53,614 nt of DNA from Pyrodictiaceae archaeon. Its GTDB lineage: Archaea; Thermoproteota; Thermoprotei_A; Sulfolobales; WAQK01. Each line of letters begins with the position of its first letter. Positions within the stretch are counted from its first letter, which is position 1. This document shows positions 31,574 to 39,637 of the stretch, piece by piece. Made by a program: the position numbers and the translations under genes. A model generated the notes under the pieces. That model saw only the letters and a program-made list of their open reading frames with translations. It made no database searches and was not told where the DNA came from. The stretch spans positions 1 through 53,614 of the forward strand of contig WAQK01000037.1 in the NCBI GenBank assembly GCA_015520265.1. Reading direction: 5' to 3'.

Positions 31574-33139
31574 TTGTTGGGATCCCGCATACTCGTTGTA
31601 GATGTGGGTACAACTACGCTCAAGGCAGCCGTCATGGATTCTGAAAGTCTCAGGCCTCTCGGATCCTCTTCACTGCCCGTCGAGATGGAGTATCCGGCAC
31701 CGGGCTATGCCGAGTTGGACGTGGAGAGGCTCTGGGACACCGTAGCTGCCGCGGCTAGGGAGGCCATTAGTAGGGCCGGGGCCGGGAGTGTGGAGGGACT
31801 AGTGTACGTAACCCAGATGGCAGGCGTGGTCCCCGTATCCCGCGAGGGCAGGCCGTTGATGAAGCTGATGACGTGGCTTGACGAGCGAGCCGCCGGGCTG
31901 CCCCAGGAGCTTTTCTCGGGGTTCCCACGTGTAGCCGGATACAACCTGTTCAGACTGTTCAGATACCTGAAGATAACTGGCGGCGTTCCCAGCAAGACGG
32001 GGAAGGATCCCCTCTCAAAGATGGTGTGGGTAAAGCGGGAGAGGCCCGATGTCTTCAGTGAAACATGGATGTTCCTCGACGTGAAAAGCTATCTCCTCTA
32101 CCGGTCCACTGGAAACGCCGTAACTAGTCCCGACGAGGCCAACCTGACATGGCTTGCCGACACCCGGAACATAGACAGGATCAGGTGGTCCAGGCCCCTC
32201 CTGGAGGAGCACGGACTGAGCGAAGGAATGTTGCCGGAGATCAGGCCCTCCACCGGCGTGGCAGGCGAGCTTACCCGGAAGGCCGCCAGGCACCTGGGAC
32301 TAGAGGAGGGCGTACCAGTGGTGGTGGGCTCCGGGGACGTGGCTGCTGTAGCCGTTGGCTCCGGCGCCGTCAGGCCGGGCGAGCCCCACATCTACGTGGG
32401 GACGAGCAACTGGATAGCAGCCCACGTGGAGAGGAGGCTCCTTGACATCTGGCACTACATGGGGAGCCTGGCTAGCGCCATCCCTGGACGTTACTTGTTC
32501 ATAGCCGAGCAGGAGATCGCCGCCGGGGCCCTGGAGTGGCTCATAGAAATCACCGGGGACAGGGATGGCTCAGTTTACGAGAGGATAGCCGAGATGGTTT
32601 CCAGCATACCCCCGGGCTCGGAGGGGCTGATCTTCCTTCCCTGGATGTATGGGGAAAGGAGCCCGATAGATGACGAGACGGTTAGAGGGGTGTTCTTCAA
32701 CCTAACCATGACCCATGGCAAGCCCCACCTCTACAGGGCGGTCATGGAGGGCGTGGCGTACAACATAGGGTGGGCCTACGAGTACTTCGCGAAACACGTG
32801 CCTCACAGAGGGCCGCTGAGAATCGTGGGCGGGGGAGCCCTCTACGACGAGTGGTGCCAGATCATAGCAGACGTGCTCGGAGCAGAGCTGGAGAGGACCG
32901 GCGATCCCAAGGAGGCTGGCCTGAGGGGCGGCGCCATGATGGCCGGAGTAGCCCTGGGCCTCTACGGGAGCTTCGAGGATGCCGCCGGGCTGGTGCCCGT
33001 GGAGAGGAGGTTTGAGCCCAGGGCCGACGCCAGGGAGGTCTACGAGAGGAGTCTCAAGGCCTTCAAGAAGCTGTACCAGAGGCTGAGCCCCGTATTCAGG
33101 CTCCTAAACAGAGAGGGCCCCGGCACACAAACCAAATAG
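31574..33139 (+). CDS. FGGY-family carbohydrate kinase, xylulokinase-like
   Basis: A 521-residue kinase of the FGGY family. The phosphate-1 motif is VVDVGTTTLKAAVMD, with the substrate-loop sequence MTWLDERAAGL. The C-terminal half has HIYVGTSNWIAAHV (phosphate-2 region), IFLPWMYGERSPIDD, and the adenosine motif RIVGGGALYDEWCQIIADVLG. These last two are more like xylulokinases than glycerol kinases. The GERSP segment is typical of xylulokinases and related FGGY members. The protein is a little longer than the usual 480-500. The start is TTG 31574, immediately followed by another TTG. It lies 28 bp from the PLP decarboxylase start and may be cotranscribed with it. Its substrate is uncertain. 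Confidence 0.88.
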   Translation: MLGSRILVVDVGTTTLKAAVMDSESLRPLGSSSLPVEMEYPAPGYAELDVERLWDTVAAAAREAISRAGAGSVEGLVYVTQMAGVVPVSREGRPLMKLMTWLDERAAGLPQELFSGFPRVAGYNLFRLFRYLKITGGVPSKTGKDPLSKMVWVKRERPDVFSETWMFLDVKSYLLYRSTGNAVTSPDEANLTWLADTRNIDRIRWSRPLLEEHGLSEGMLPEIRPSTGVAGELTRKAARHLGLEEGVPVVVGSGDVAAVAVGSGAVRPGEPHIYVGTSNWIAAHVERRLLDIWHYMGSLASAIPGRYLFIAEQEIAAGALEWLIEITGDRDGSVYERIAEMVSSIPPGSEGLIFLPWMYGERSPIDDETVRGVFFNLTMTHGKPHLYRAVMEGVAYNIGWAYEYFAKHVPHRGPLRIVGGGALYDEWCQIIADVLGAELERTGDPKEAGLRGGAMMAGVALGLYGSFEDAAGLVPVERRFEPRADAREVYERSLKAFKKLYQRLSPVFRLLNREGPGTQTK

Positions 33140-33167
33140 AGCTTCCAGGCAAAACTACCATGAATGG

Positions 33168-34628
33168 GTGGGATTCTTGACCCGTCTTCTCCCTGAGAAA
33201 GGGCTCGAGGCTCGGAAGGTACTCGAAACACTGGCCAGCTACGCCTCCATAGATATGGACCCCTCCAGCGCGAGGCTGTGGGGCCACATCTACGAGCCCG
33301 GAGTGGAGGAGGTCTGGAAAGTGGCGTTGGAGGCATACGCACTGTACCAGAAGAAGAACATGCTGGACCCCACGGTTTACCCTAGCATCATACGCATCGA
33401 GAACGAGCTGGTCTCGGCCGTGGCCAGCCTCATGGGGGGCGGCGAGGGCGTGGTGGGCAACTTCACGGGCGGAGGCACGGAGAGCATAATGCTCGCAGTA
33501 AAGGCGGCCAGGGACTACTATTGGTCCCACAGGGGCCGCGGAACGGTGCCCGAAATAGTGCTCCCCATAACAGCTCATCCAGCCTTCCATAAGGCCGCCC
33601 ACTACCTTGGACTGAAAACCATCGTTACCCCAGTGGATCCCGAGACACTGCAAGCCGATGTCGACGCCATTGCTGAGAAAGTGTCGGACAGGACAGCCAT
33701 GGTAGTGGGCTCGGCGCCCAACTACCCCTACGGCGTCATTGACCCGATCAGGGAGATGGGCGAGTTGGCCGAGGACAAGGGGCTATGGTTACACGTCGAT
33801 GCCTGCATAGGCTTCATACTACCCTTCCTTCGAATGCTGGGCGAACCGATACCGGAATACGACTTCAAGGTTCCCGGTGTCTCGTCGCTCTCCACCGACC
33901 TCCACAAGTACGGCTACTCGCCCAAGGGGGCCTCAGTGATCCTTTACAGGAGCAAGGAGCTCCGGATACACCAGCTGTTCTCCTACTCGCGGTGGCCCGG
34001 CTATCCTCTGGTAAACACCGTGGTCCTCTCCTCAAGGCCTGCCGGTAACCTGGCGGCGGCCTGGGCTGTGCTGAACTACCTCGGGGTCGAGGGGTACAGG
34101 CGCCTCGCAGAGAAAGTGTTGGAGGCCAGGAGGACACTGGAGGAACAGCTGCCCCGGCTGGGTTTCCAGGTGATGGGCAAGCCCCAGGCCGGGATCCTGG
34201 CCTTCACCAGCACCGAGGTCAACGTTTTCAAGCTGGCCCAAAGGATGGCCGAGAAGGGCTGGTACATACAGGTGCAGCCCGGCTCGATACACCTAGACCT
34301 CAAGCCCAGCATACATCTAACAATAGCGCCCAGACACTGCGACGTTGTTGGCCAGATGCTGGAGGACCTGGCCAGGGCCAAGGAGGAGGTCAGAGGCCAC
34401 CCCCTGCCCCCGGAGAACGCGCTCAGGTTCCTCCAGGAGGCAGGCCTAGCCTCGCTGGATCCTGGAGAGCTTGAGAAGGCCATGCCGCGTCTGCTGGAGA
34501 GGCTCGGACTGACGGGCGAAGCCCTGCCGAAGGACATGTCCCTCATCAACGAGCTGATGTACCTGATGCCGCCCGAGATGGTGGAGCAGGTGCTGAGTCT
34601 CGTGATGAACGAGCTTTACTCCCCCTAA
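33168..34628 (+). CDS. PLP-dependent group II decarboxylase, sphingosine-1-phosphate-lyase-like
   Basis: A 486-residue fold-type I PLP enzyme. TGGGTESIMLAVKAARDYY binds the phosphate, HVDACIGFILPFL contains the ring-binding Asp, and STDLHKYGYSPKGASVILYR carries the Schiff-base Lys (K247). The HKYGY/SPKG form is closest to sphingosine-1-phosphate lyases, but archaeal members are also annotated as glutamate, aspartate or tyrosine decarboxylases. Sphingolipids are not expected in an archaeon, so an amino acid or phosphorylated amino-alcohol is a better guess. A 70-residue helical tail (after about 410) ends in VLSLVMNELYSP. The start is GTG 33168; a TTG three codons later is an alternative. Confidence 0.85.
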   Translation: MGFLTRLLPEKGLEARKVLETLASYASIDMDPSSARLWGHIYEPGVEEVWKVALEAYALYQKKNMLDPTVYPSIIRIENELVSAVASLMGGGEGVVGNFTGGGTESIMLAVKAARDYYWSHRGRGTVPEIVLPITAHPAFHKAAHYLGLKTIVTPVDPETLQADVDAIAEKVSDRTAMVVGSAPNYPYGVIDPIREMGELAEDKGLWLHVDACIGFILPFLRMLGEPIPEYDFKVPGVSSLSTDLHKYGYSPKGASVILYRSKELRIHQLFSYSRWPGYPLVNTVVLSSRPAGNLAAAWAVLNYLGVEGYRRLAEKVLEARRTLEEQLPRLGFQVMGKPQAGILAFTSTEVNVFKLAQRMAEKGWYIQVQPGSIHLDLKPSIHLTIAPRHCDVVGQMLEDLARAKEEVRGHPLPPENALRFLQEAGLASLDPGELEKAMPRLLERLGLTGEALPKDMSLINELMYLMPPEMVEQVLSLVMNELYSP

Positions 34629-34636
34629 CTCCAGAA

Positions 34637-35923
34637 CTATGTTTTTCTAAGCCTCGCGATGAAAGCCCCAATGGTCCCGTGGAGGTGTGGGTAGAGCCTC
34701 AAGGCGCCGTGAAGCCCGATGCCGGGCCTACCCAGAAGCAAGGGGGGCTCCTCCAAAACTGCTAGCCCCTCATCCACCACGCTTCTAACCACATCCTCGT
34801 TCTCCTCCACAGTCAGCGTACACGTAGTATAGACGACCACACCTCCAGGCTTTACAGCTTCGAGGGCCCTCCGGAGCAGGCTCCTCTGGATACGGCTCAG
34901 CTTCTTCACAACTCCGGGGCCGGCACGCTCGAGCCATAGCCTTGTCTCAGGGCTATGGCCAAGCCTCCCCATGCTCGTGCAGTCGGGATCTACGAGTGCC
35001 GCGTCGAAGGCCGAGGGGTGCACAACGTCCCGTGTTGTGTCGGCGTGGAGGAGTTCTATTCTAGCCCCCTTGGACGCCGCCAGGCCCGCCTCGACCGAGA
35101 GCCTCCTGGCGGACAGGTCCGCACCGACGACGTATGCGCCCCCCAGGCTCAGCTGAATGGCCTTACCTCCGGGGGCGGAGCATGTATCTAGCACCCTCCA
35201 TCCCGGACGCGCGGCCAGGCTGGAGGCTGCCAGGACGGATGCCCTGTCCCGGATCATGTACGGCACCCCCAGCTTATTCCCGATATCCTCGAGGCTCCCT
35301 GACACTATCTCCACGACGCCCGGGACCACCGGATCCCTCCTGGCCTCTACGCCGTGGGACTCGAGAAGCCTCACAACCCTGTCGATGTCGCCGGCGAACC
35401 ACGCCCACCTGGAGTGAGGCCTGCTGAAGGCTTCCAGCAGTTTCCGCGCCTCGCCGAACCCCAGGAGCCTGGAGAAATAGGCGACTACCCAGAGCGGCTG
35501 TGAGTACCTTACGGCTAGCCTGCGCAGCCCCTTCAGCCCCGAGAGTATGTCCCTGATGCTGAGCCTGCGCAGCTCCACTAGGTCCCTCCGGTGGAGGGGC
35601 AGGTTCCGGCGGGATGCTATGTCGGCAAGCCTGTCCAGGGGGACGTTGGGCCTCAGGAGCGCCTCGTAGGCCACTATGCGGGCCAGCATGCTTCTCGGAG
35701 GCCTGCGCTTAACCCTGCGTAGAGCCTCCTCCACCAGCTTGTAGCTCCTAAGATAGCCTAGGGAGAGGGCGAGGACGAGCCGCCTAACCCTCCTATCGTC
35801 CCCAGCCACGCGTTGCACCGCTCCCCTGAGGCCCAGCTGGCCCGTGGATGCCAGCACCACCGCCTGGGCCGCCAGCTCCTCGACGCTCACAGCCACGCCG
35901 GGTGCCCGAGCTATATGGGGCAC
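34637..35923 (-). CDS. NOL1/NOP2/Sun-family RNA m5C methyltransferase
   Basis: A 428-residue S-adenosylmethionine-dependent RNA cytosine-C5 methyltransferase. Residues 1-140 are helical and NusB-like, as in RsmB. The Rossmann domain has motif I LDTCSAPGGKAIQLS (about 246-259), motif IV VDPDCTSMG (catalytic C315) and motif VI YTTCTLTVEENED (release-step C368). Both cysteines needed for the covalent mechanism are present. The D-P-D-C-T form differs from the more common D-P-P-C-S or D-A-P-C-S. The end HGTIGAFIARLRKT fits the family. GTG 35923 was chosen because the preceding bases are promoter-like. The RNA target, rRNA or tRNA, is unknown. Confidence 0.9.
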   Translation of the reverse strand: MPHIARAPGVAVSVEELAAQAVVLASTGQLGLRGAVQRVAGDDRRVRRLVLALSLGYLRSYKLVEEALRRVKRRPPRSMLARIVAYEALLRPNVPLDRLADIASRRNLPLHRRDLVELRRLSIRDILSGLKGLRRLAVRYSQPLWVVAYFSRLLGFGEARKLLEAFSRPHSRWAWFAGDIDRVVRLLESHGVEARRDPVVPGVVEIVSGSLEDIGNKLGVPYMIRDRASVLAASSLAARPGWRVLDTCSAPGGKAIQLSLGGAYVVGADLSARRLSVEAGLAASKGARIELLHADTTRDVVHPSAFDAALVDPDCTSMGRLGHSPETRLWLERAGPGVVKKLSRIQRSLLRRALEAVKPGGVVVYTTCTLTVEENEDVVRSVVDEGLAVLEEPPLLLGRPGIGLHGALRLYPHLHGTIGAFIARLRKT

Positions 35924-35927
35924 GGTA

Positions 35928-35938
35928 AACTATATTTT
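35928..35938 (+). promoter_or_regulatory. TATA box for surE
   Basis: AACTATATTTTTG lies about 55-65 bp upstream of the surE ATG at 35992 and directly beside the divergent methyltransferase start. It supports a short leader that contains the GGGTGAGAGG ribosome site at 35981-35990. Confidence 0.4.
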
Positions 35939-35991
35939 TGCCAAGGTACTGGTGTGTGGAAAAGCCGCTGGCAAACCAGTGGGTGAGAGGA

Positions 35992-36798
35992 ATGGTGAGA
36001 ATACTGGTCACCAACGACGACGGGATCCACAGCCCTGGGCTGAGGCTCCTCTACGAGGCAGTCAAGGAGCTGGGCGAGGCCATAGTGGTGGCCCCCGAGA
36101 CCCCTAAGAGCAGCAGCGGGCTGGGAATAACTCTCCACAAGCCCCTCAGGATCAACAGGGTGAATCTCTGGGGCGTGGAGCTTTACTCCATCAACGGCAC
36201 GTCGAGCGACGTGATCCACGTAGCCCTCAACGAGCTGGCTAGGGACGTCGGCCTAGTGGTCTCAGGAGTCAACATCGGCGACAACACCAGCGTCCAGGTC
36301 ATACTGTCCTCGGGCACCGTCGGCGCGGCAGCCCAGGCGGCCCTCATAGGGATACCGGCCATAGCCTTCTCCGCCGCAGTCTCGGATGGCGAGGACCTCG
36401 AGGACCCCGCCTACGCTGAGGCCTTGAAGGCCCTGATAAGGTCCATGGCCAGCTTCGTGCTGGAACACGGAATGCCGAGGGACGTGGACGTGCTGAACGT
36501 CAACTTCCCCCCAGAGATCACCGGTAAGACGCGGGTCAGGGTGGTGAAACCCGCGAGAATGCGGTTCACCGAGTACATCGAGAAGCGCCTCGACCCCCGG
36601 GGCAGGCCATACTACTGGGTCTACGGCGAACCCGTAACCCCTGAGCCCGGCACCGACGTCTACACGGTGATAGTGGAGAAGGACGTCGCAATAACTCCGC
36701 TATCCTTCAATCTATCCCCAGTGATGTCGGAGGTGGACGAGAAGGTCCTGGCCATGGCCAGGGAGGCTGAGAAGATATTGGCTAGCCGGGCCCGCTAG
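35992..36798 (+). CDS. surE: SurE 5'/3'-nucleotidase
   Basis: SurE removes phosphate from nucleoside monophosphates and short polyphosphates. The 268-residue protein starts with MVRILVTNDDGIHSPGLRLL, where N-D-D forms the metal site. The next motifs are VVAPETPKSSSGLGIT and NGTSSDVIHVAL, then VVSGVNIGDNTS with the last metal-binding Asn. All are standard for SurE. The open frame extends 18 codons upstream, but those residues have no similarity and ATG 35992 has a good GGGTGAGAGG site nine bases away, so this start was taken. The gene is divergent from the RNA methyltransferase. Confidence 0.95.
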   Translation: MVRILVTNDDGIHSPGLRLLYEAVKELGEAIVVAPETPKSSSGLGITLHKPLRINRVNLWGVELYSINGTSSDVIHVALNELARDVGLVVSGVNIGDNTSVQVILSSGTVGAAAQAALIGIPAIAFSAAVSDGEDLEDPAYAEALKALIRSMASFVLEHGMPRDVDVLNVNFPPEITGKTRVRVVKPARMRFTEYIEKRLDPRGRPYYWVYGEPVTPEPGTDVYTVIVEKDVAITPLSFNLSPVMSEVDEKVLAMAREAEKILASRAR

Positions 36799-36850
36799 CA
36801 TGGCGCTACCAATATAACTCCCCGGCCCCTCCAAGTCTAGGGGCGCCAAC

Positions 36851-37105
36851 ATGGATGCAGTCTATAGCGTAGGCCTAGCAGGTATGACTCTGATCGTTGC
36901 TGGCTGGCTGATAAGCCTAGACACCGTCCCCAGCCCCAGGCTCAGCGGGCTCTACGGGCTGGGAAGCGCCCTCCTAGCAGCTTACGCCTACCTTCTAGGA
37001 GACCCGGTCTTCCTCACACTGAACGTACTCGCAGCCATAGTTTCACTATACAACTTCCAGAGGGCGGTGAGGAACCGCTTCCCCAGCAAACCTACTCGCA
37101 GCTGA
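36851..37105 (+). CDS. Small membrane protein (three predicted segments)
   Basis: An 84-residue protein with three likely membrane segments (about 6-23, 33-48 and 53-68) and a positively charged end (RAVRNRFPSKPTRS). The pattern of a helix, then GLYGLGSALLAAYAYLLGD, then PVFLTLNVLAAIVSLYNF loosely recalls the small CBU_0592/PnuC-like membrane family, seen by eye only. A TATA-like CCAATATAAC lies about 35 bp upstream (36810-36819) in the spacer after surE, and ATG 36851 is the first start. The function is unknown. The 3' end overlaps a possible convergent ORF by 60 bp. Confidence 0.6.
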   Translation: MDAVYSVGLAGMTLIVAGWLISLDTVPSPRLSGLYGLGSALLAAYAYLLGDPVFLTLNVLAAIVSLYNFQRAVRNRFPSKPTRS

Positions 37106-37282
37106 GGCTCCAGACCTGTCCAGCCTAATGCCCGGCCCGTACGGCGGTCTGCAGATCGCTCCGAACCTCTTAACCACAACCCTCTTCCCACCGAGGTCCT
37201 CCCTACTCCACAGGCCATCTAAGACAGTTCTCCCCGTATTCTTCAACAATGCCAGGACACACGCCTTCCCTGGTAGCGTCAT
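37046..37282 (-). CDS. Possible small ORF, unknown
   Basis: This 78-codon frame, ATG at 37282, fills the otherwise empty 37106-37282. Its first two thirds have GC-rich third codon positions like real genes in the window, and a basic, ordinary-looking sequence (REDLGGKRVVVKRFG). The last 20 codons overlap the small membrane protein gene on the other strand, where the sequence looks less natural. There is no clear TATA or ribosome site. It may be a real small gene or a chance frame in GC-rich DNA. Confidence 0.3.
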   Translation of the reverse strand: MTLPGKACVLALLKNTGRTVLDGLWSREDLGGKRVVVKRFGAICRPPYGPGIRLDRSGASAASRFAGEAVPHRPLEVV

Positions 37283-37324
37283 CGGCTATTAAACGTCCTG
37301 CCGCCCCATCATCCGGCATAGTAT

Positions 37325-37351
37325 CATGTATACATGTATATATGTATAGAC
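37325..37351 (+). promoter_or_regulatory. vapBC promoter with overlapping palindromes
   Basis: CATGTATACATG (37325-37336) is a perfect 12-bp palindrome. It overlaps ATACAT-GTATAT-ATGTAT (37330-37347), a second inverted repeat. The T/A-rich centre also serves as the likely TATA box, about 35-45 bp before the vapB start. Toxin-antitoxin complexes usually repress themselves by binding such sites, so this is the probable VapBC operator. Confidence 0.6.
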
Positions 37352-37385
37352 AAAGTTATTAGCCGGCACCCCACACATCCATACC

Positions 37386-37625
37386 GTGGTGGATATTTTG
37401 CCTAGCGTGGTCGTGCGGGTGGATCCTGAGCTTAAGAGACGTATGAAAAAATTCAGCTACATCAATTGGAGCGAGGTTATAAGGCAGGCCATACAGGCCA
37501 AGTTGGAGGAGCTGGAGCAACGCAGCCTTGCTGAGGCATTACTAATCAACGAGAAGCTCCGTAGGAAGGCTCCGGAAGGCTGGGATTCGGGTAGGGTGAT
37601 AAGGGAATGGAGAAGGAAAAGGTAG
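37386..37625 (+). CDS. vapB: VapB-type ribbon-helix-helix antitoxin
   Basis: A 79-residue protein that should bind and silence the PIN toxin encoded next and repress the pair's promoter. The N-terminal strand SVVVRVDPELKRRMKKF followed by NWSEVIRQAIQAKLEELEQR is a ribbon-helix-helix motif typical of archaeal VapB. The C-terminal part is basic and disordered-looking (EGWDSGRVIREWRRKR), the usual toxin-wrapping tail. The start is GTG at 37386; GTG 37389 or the internal TTG are possible. The 3' end overlaps vapC by 19 bp, which fits translational coupling. Confidence 0.85.
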   Translation: MVDILPSVVVRVDPELKRRMKKFSYINWSEVIRQAIQAKLEELEQRSLAEALLINEKLRRKAPEGWDSGRVIREWRRKR

Positions 37626-38026
37626 TGGTGGATGCCAGTATTGTGGCCAAATGGTTCCTCGAGGAAGAGTACAGTGGCCAAGCCTTGAAGCTAAGGGACG
37701 ACTATATTGGAGGAAGCTTCCAAATAGTTGTTCCGTCGCTCCTGGAGTATGAGGTTCTCAACGCACTCAGGTATAGTGGAGTTTATTCTCCGGAAGAGTT
37801 GAGGAGTATAGGTCTGGCCCTAAACAAGTATGGCTTCGAGACCCGCGAGCTTGGAGGAGAATTGAAGGCTAAAACCATCGCCCTGGCGATAGAGCATAAC
37901 ATAACTATATACGATGCAAGCTACATCGCCTTAGCCAAGACGCTAAACGCCAAGCTTTACACCGCAGACAACGAGCTGGTAGAAAAGTTTCCGAAGACAG
38001 CCGTCCACATTAAGGACTACAAGTAG
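37607..38026 (+). CDS. vapC: VapC-type PIN-domain ribonuclease toxin
   Basis: A 139-residue PIN-domain protein. The acidic residues that bind Mg/Mn are in the expected places: D9 (VVVDASI), E47 (PSLLEYEVLNAL), D103 (IYDASYIALA) and D121 (YTADNEL). Such toxins cut tRNA or rRNA to slow growth when the antitoxin is lost. Length is normal. It starts at ATG 37607 inside the end of vapB. The pair is followed 16 bp later by an unknown gene that may be cotranscribed. Confidence 0.92.
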   Translation: MEKEKVVVDASIVAKWFLEEEYSGQALKLRDDYIGGSFQIVVPSLLEYEVLNALRYSGVYSPEELRSIGLALNKYGFETRELGGELKAKTIALAIEHNITIYDASYIALAKTLNAKLYTADNELVEKFPKTAVHIKDYK

Positions 38027-38041
38027 TGCCGGGTACCAGAA

Positions 38042-38482
38042 TTGCGAGACAAAGTTTCCTCGAAGGTTCGGCGCATATGCACCGAACTAGCCAGCCTAGG
38101 ATTCGAGTGTAAAGTCAGCCCCAAGGAACTATTAACATACCTCGAGGCACCGACTTACGAGTCCGAAGCCACTCCTCTAGAAGAGGTCTTGGAAAACCGG
38201 TATCTACTCATACACGAGCTGGTAGAGGTAACGCTGCTTAAACAGAGGGGCTACGTGATCGATAGAAACGTTGTCAGGCACGCTTATCCCTATACTTATG
38301 AGGCCCATCTTGAAGCCATGGACGTGGAGCTTAGCCTCGCCCTGAGGGAGGGGGATATGGCATGGGTGGAGCGACGGGTCAGAGACCTGAGAAGCTATCT
38401 AGAGGATCCACTACTACCTTCTGGCCTGGCGGGAAGAGTGAAGCTGCTCATAGAAAAATACACGTCAATCTTGGAGGGATAA
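38042..38482 (+). CDS. Unknown protein with HELVE motif, next to vapBC
   Basis: A 146-residue soluble protein I cannot name. The most striking stretch is LLIHELVEVTLLKQRGY, with H58, E59 and E62, then RHAYPYTYEAHLEAMDVEL with H80, E87, H89 and E91. This spacing of His and Glu on two helices could bind a metal, but it is not a canonical HExxH peptidase site. The rest is helical and acidic (REGDMAWVERRVRDLRSYLE). TTG 38042 lies 16 bp after vapC. Either a passenger gene or a third toxin-antitoxin component is possible. It is convergent with fixB. Confidence 0.7.
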   Translation: MRDKVSSKVRRICTELASLGFECKVSPKELLTYLEAPTYESEATPLEEVLENRYLLIHELVEVTLLKQRGYVIDRNVVRHAYPYTYEAHLEAMDVELSLALREGDMAWVERRVRDLRSYLEDPLLPSGLAGRVKLLIEKYTSILEG

Positions 38483-38515
38483 GGATAAAGGGTGCCGGAA
38501 AAGGCTTCACACGCT

Positions 38516-39637
38516 TTACCCGGTCTTGCCGGATCTCTCCTTGAGCTTCCTCAGCTCCTCTATCAGTATCGGTAGTGCTTCGCGCCAATCGGCTACTATG
38601 CCGTAGTCGGCGTTCTTAAATATGGGTGCATCGGGGTCCTTGTTGATTGCCACAACTAGTCCGGCCTCCCTGATGCCTATTACGTGCTGAGCGGCGCCGC
38701 TAATACCGACGGCTATATATAGCTTCGGCCTCACGCTTTTGCCGGTCTGGCCCACCTGCCTCTCGTGGGGTATGAGGCCCAGATCTACGGCCTTCCTACT
38801 CCCGGCGACGACTCCTCCAAGGATCTCCGCGAGCTCCTCGAGGGTCTTGAAGCCCTCCTTGGTGCCCACACCCCTACCGCCGGACACTATGTACTCAGCC
38901 TTCTCTATCGGCACCTCGCTCCGCTTCAGCATCTCCACCTTGACCAGGCTTATCGGGGGCTTTGACAGCTTGTAGTCCTCGGGGTTCTCCCAGACTATCT
39001 CGCCCTCCCGGGACTCGTCGCGGGGCGGCAGCGGGAATATGTTGGGCCTCGCCGTGGCTATCTGAGGCCTCCTGAACGGCGTCTTGATGTACGCCAGGAG
39101 TATCGCCGCGAAGGGTGGGCGTATCATGAGGAGGTCGCCCGTCTCCTCGTCCACTTCGAACTGGGTGCAGTCAGCCGTTATGCCTGCCTTCAGCAGCCCG
39201 GCCACGTAGGGGGCTATCTCCCTGCCCCTCATGGTGGCTGCGAGGAAAATCACCTCGGGCTTCCTGGCCTCGGCGAGCCTGGCTATGGCCTCGCCGTAGA
39301 CGCCGGGTATGTAGGTGGCCAGCTCCTCGCTGACCAGGATCCTCACCCGGTCGGCGCCGTGGTATATCATCTCCTTGGCCGCCTTCTCCAGCTGCTCCCT
39401 ATCGCTGCCCAGCAGGATACCCTCCACAAAGGTCTCCAGCTTGTCGGCTATTCTCCTCGCCGGGGTGAGCATCTGGAGGCTGGGCTCCGTTATGCCCTGC
39501 TCGTCCACCTCACCTACAACCCAGACGCCCTCGTACTCGTAGGGCTGGGCGCATCCCCACTCGGGGCACAGCTTGTCGCAGTCCACCTTCTTCTGTCTCC
39601 TCTTCTCAGCCAGGCTTACCTTCTTCTCAGCACTCAA
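38516..39637 (-). CDS. fixB: Electron transfer flavoprotein alpha subunit (FixB/EtfA)
   Basis: The 373-residue ETF alpha subunit binds FAD. The C-terminal FAD domain has KLYIAVGISGAAQHVIGI and VAINKDPDAPIFKNADYGIV, the family signature. The middle has ISLVKVEML and a GGRGVGTKEGFKTL segment. An N-terminal extension of about 35 residues carries three cysteines (C20, C24, C29) in VDCDKLCPEWGCAQP, more than simple ETFs have. TTG 39637 overlaps the fixA stop by 11 bases. It is the last gene of the fixCXAB unit. Confidence 0.93.
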   Translation of the reverse strand: MSAEKKVSLAEKRRQKKVDCDKLCPEWGCAQPYEYEGVWVVGEVDEQGITEPSLQMLTPARRIADKLETFVEGILLGSDREQLEKAAKEMIYHGADRVRILVSEELATYIPGVYGEAIARLAEARKPEVIFLAATMRGREIAPYVAGLLKAGITADCTQFEVDEETGDLLMIRPPFAAILLAYIKTPFRRPQIATARPNIFPLPPRDESREGEIVWENPEDYKLSKPPISLVKVEMLKRSEVPIEKAEYIVSGGRGVGTKEGFKTLEELAEILGGVVAGSRKAVDLGLIPHERQVGQTGKSVRPKLYIAVGISGAAQHVIGIREAGLVVAINKDPDAPIFKNADYGIVADWREALPILIEELRKLKERSGKTG

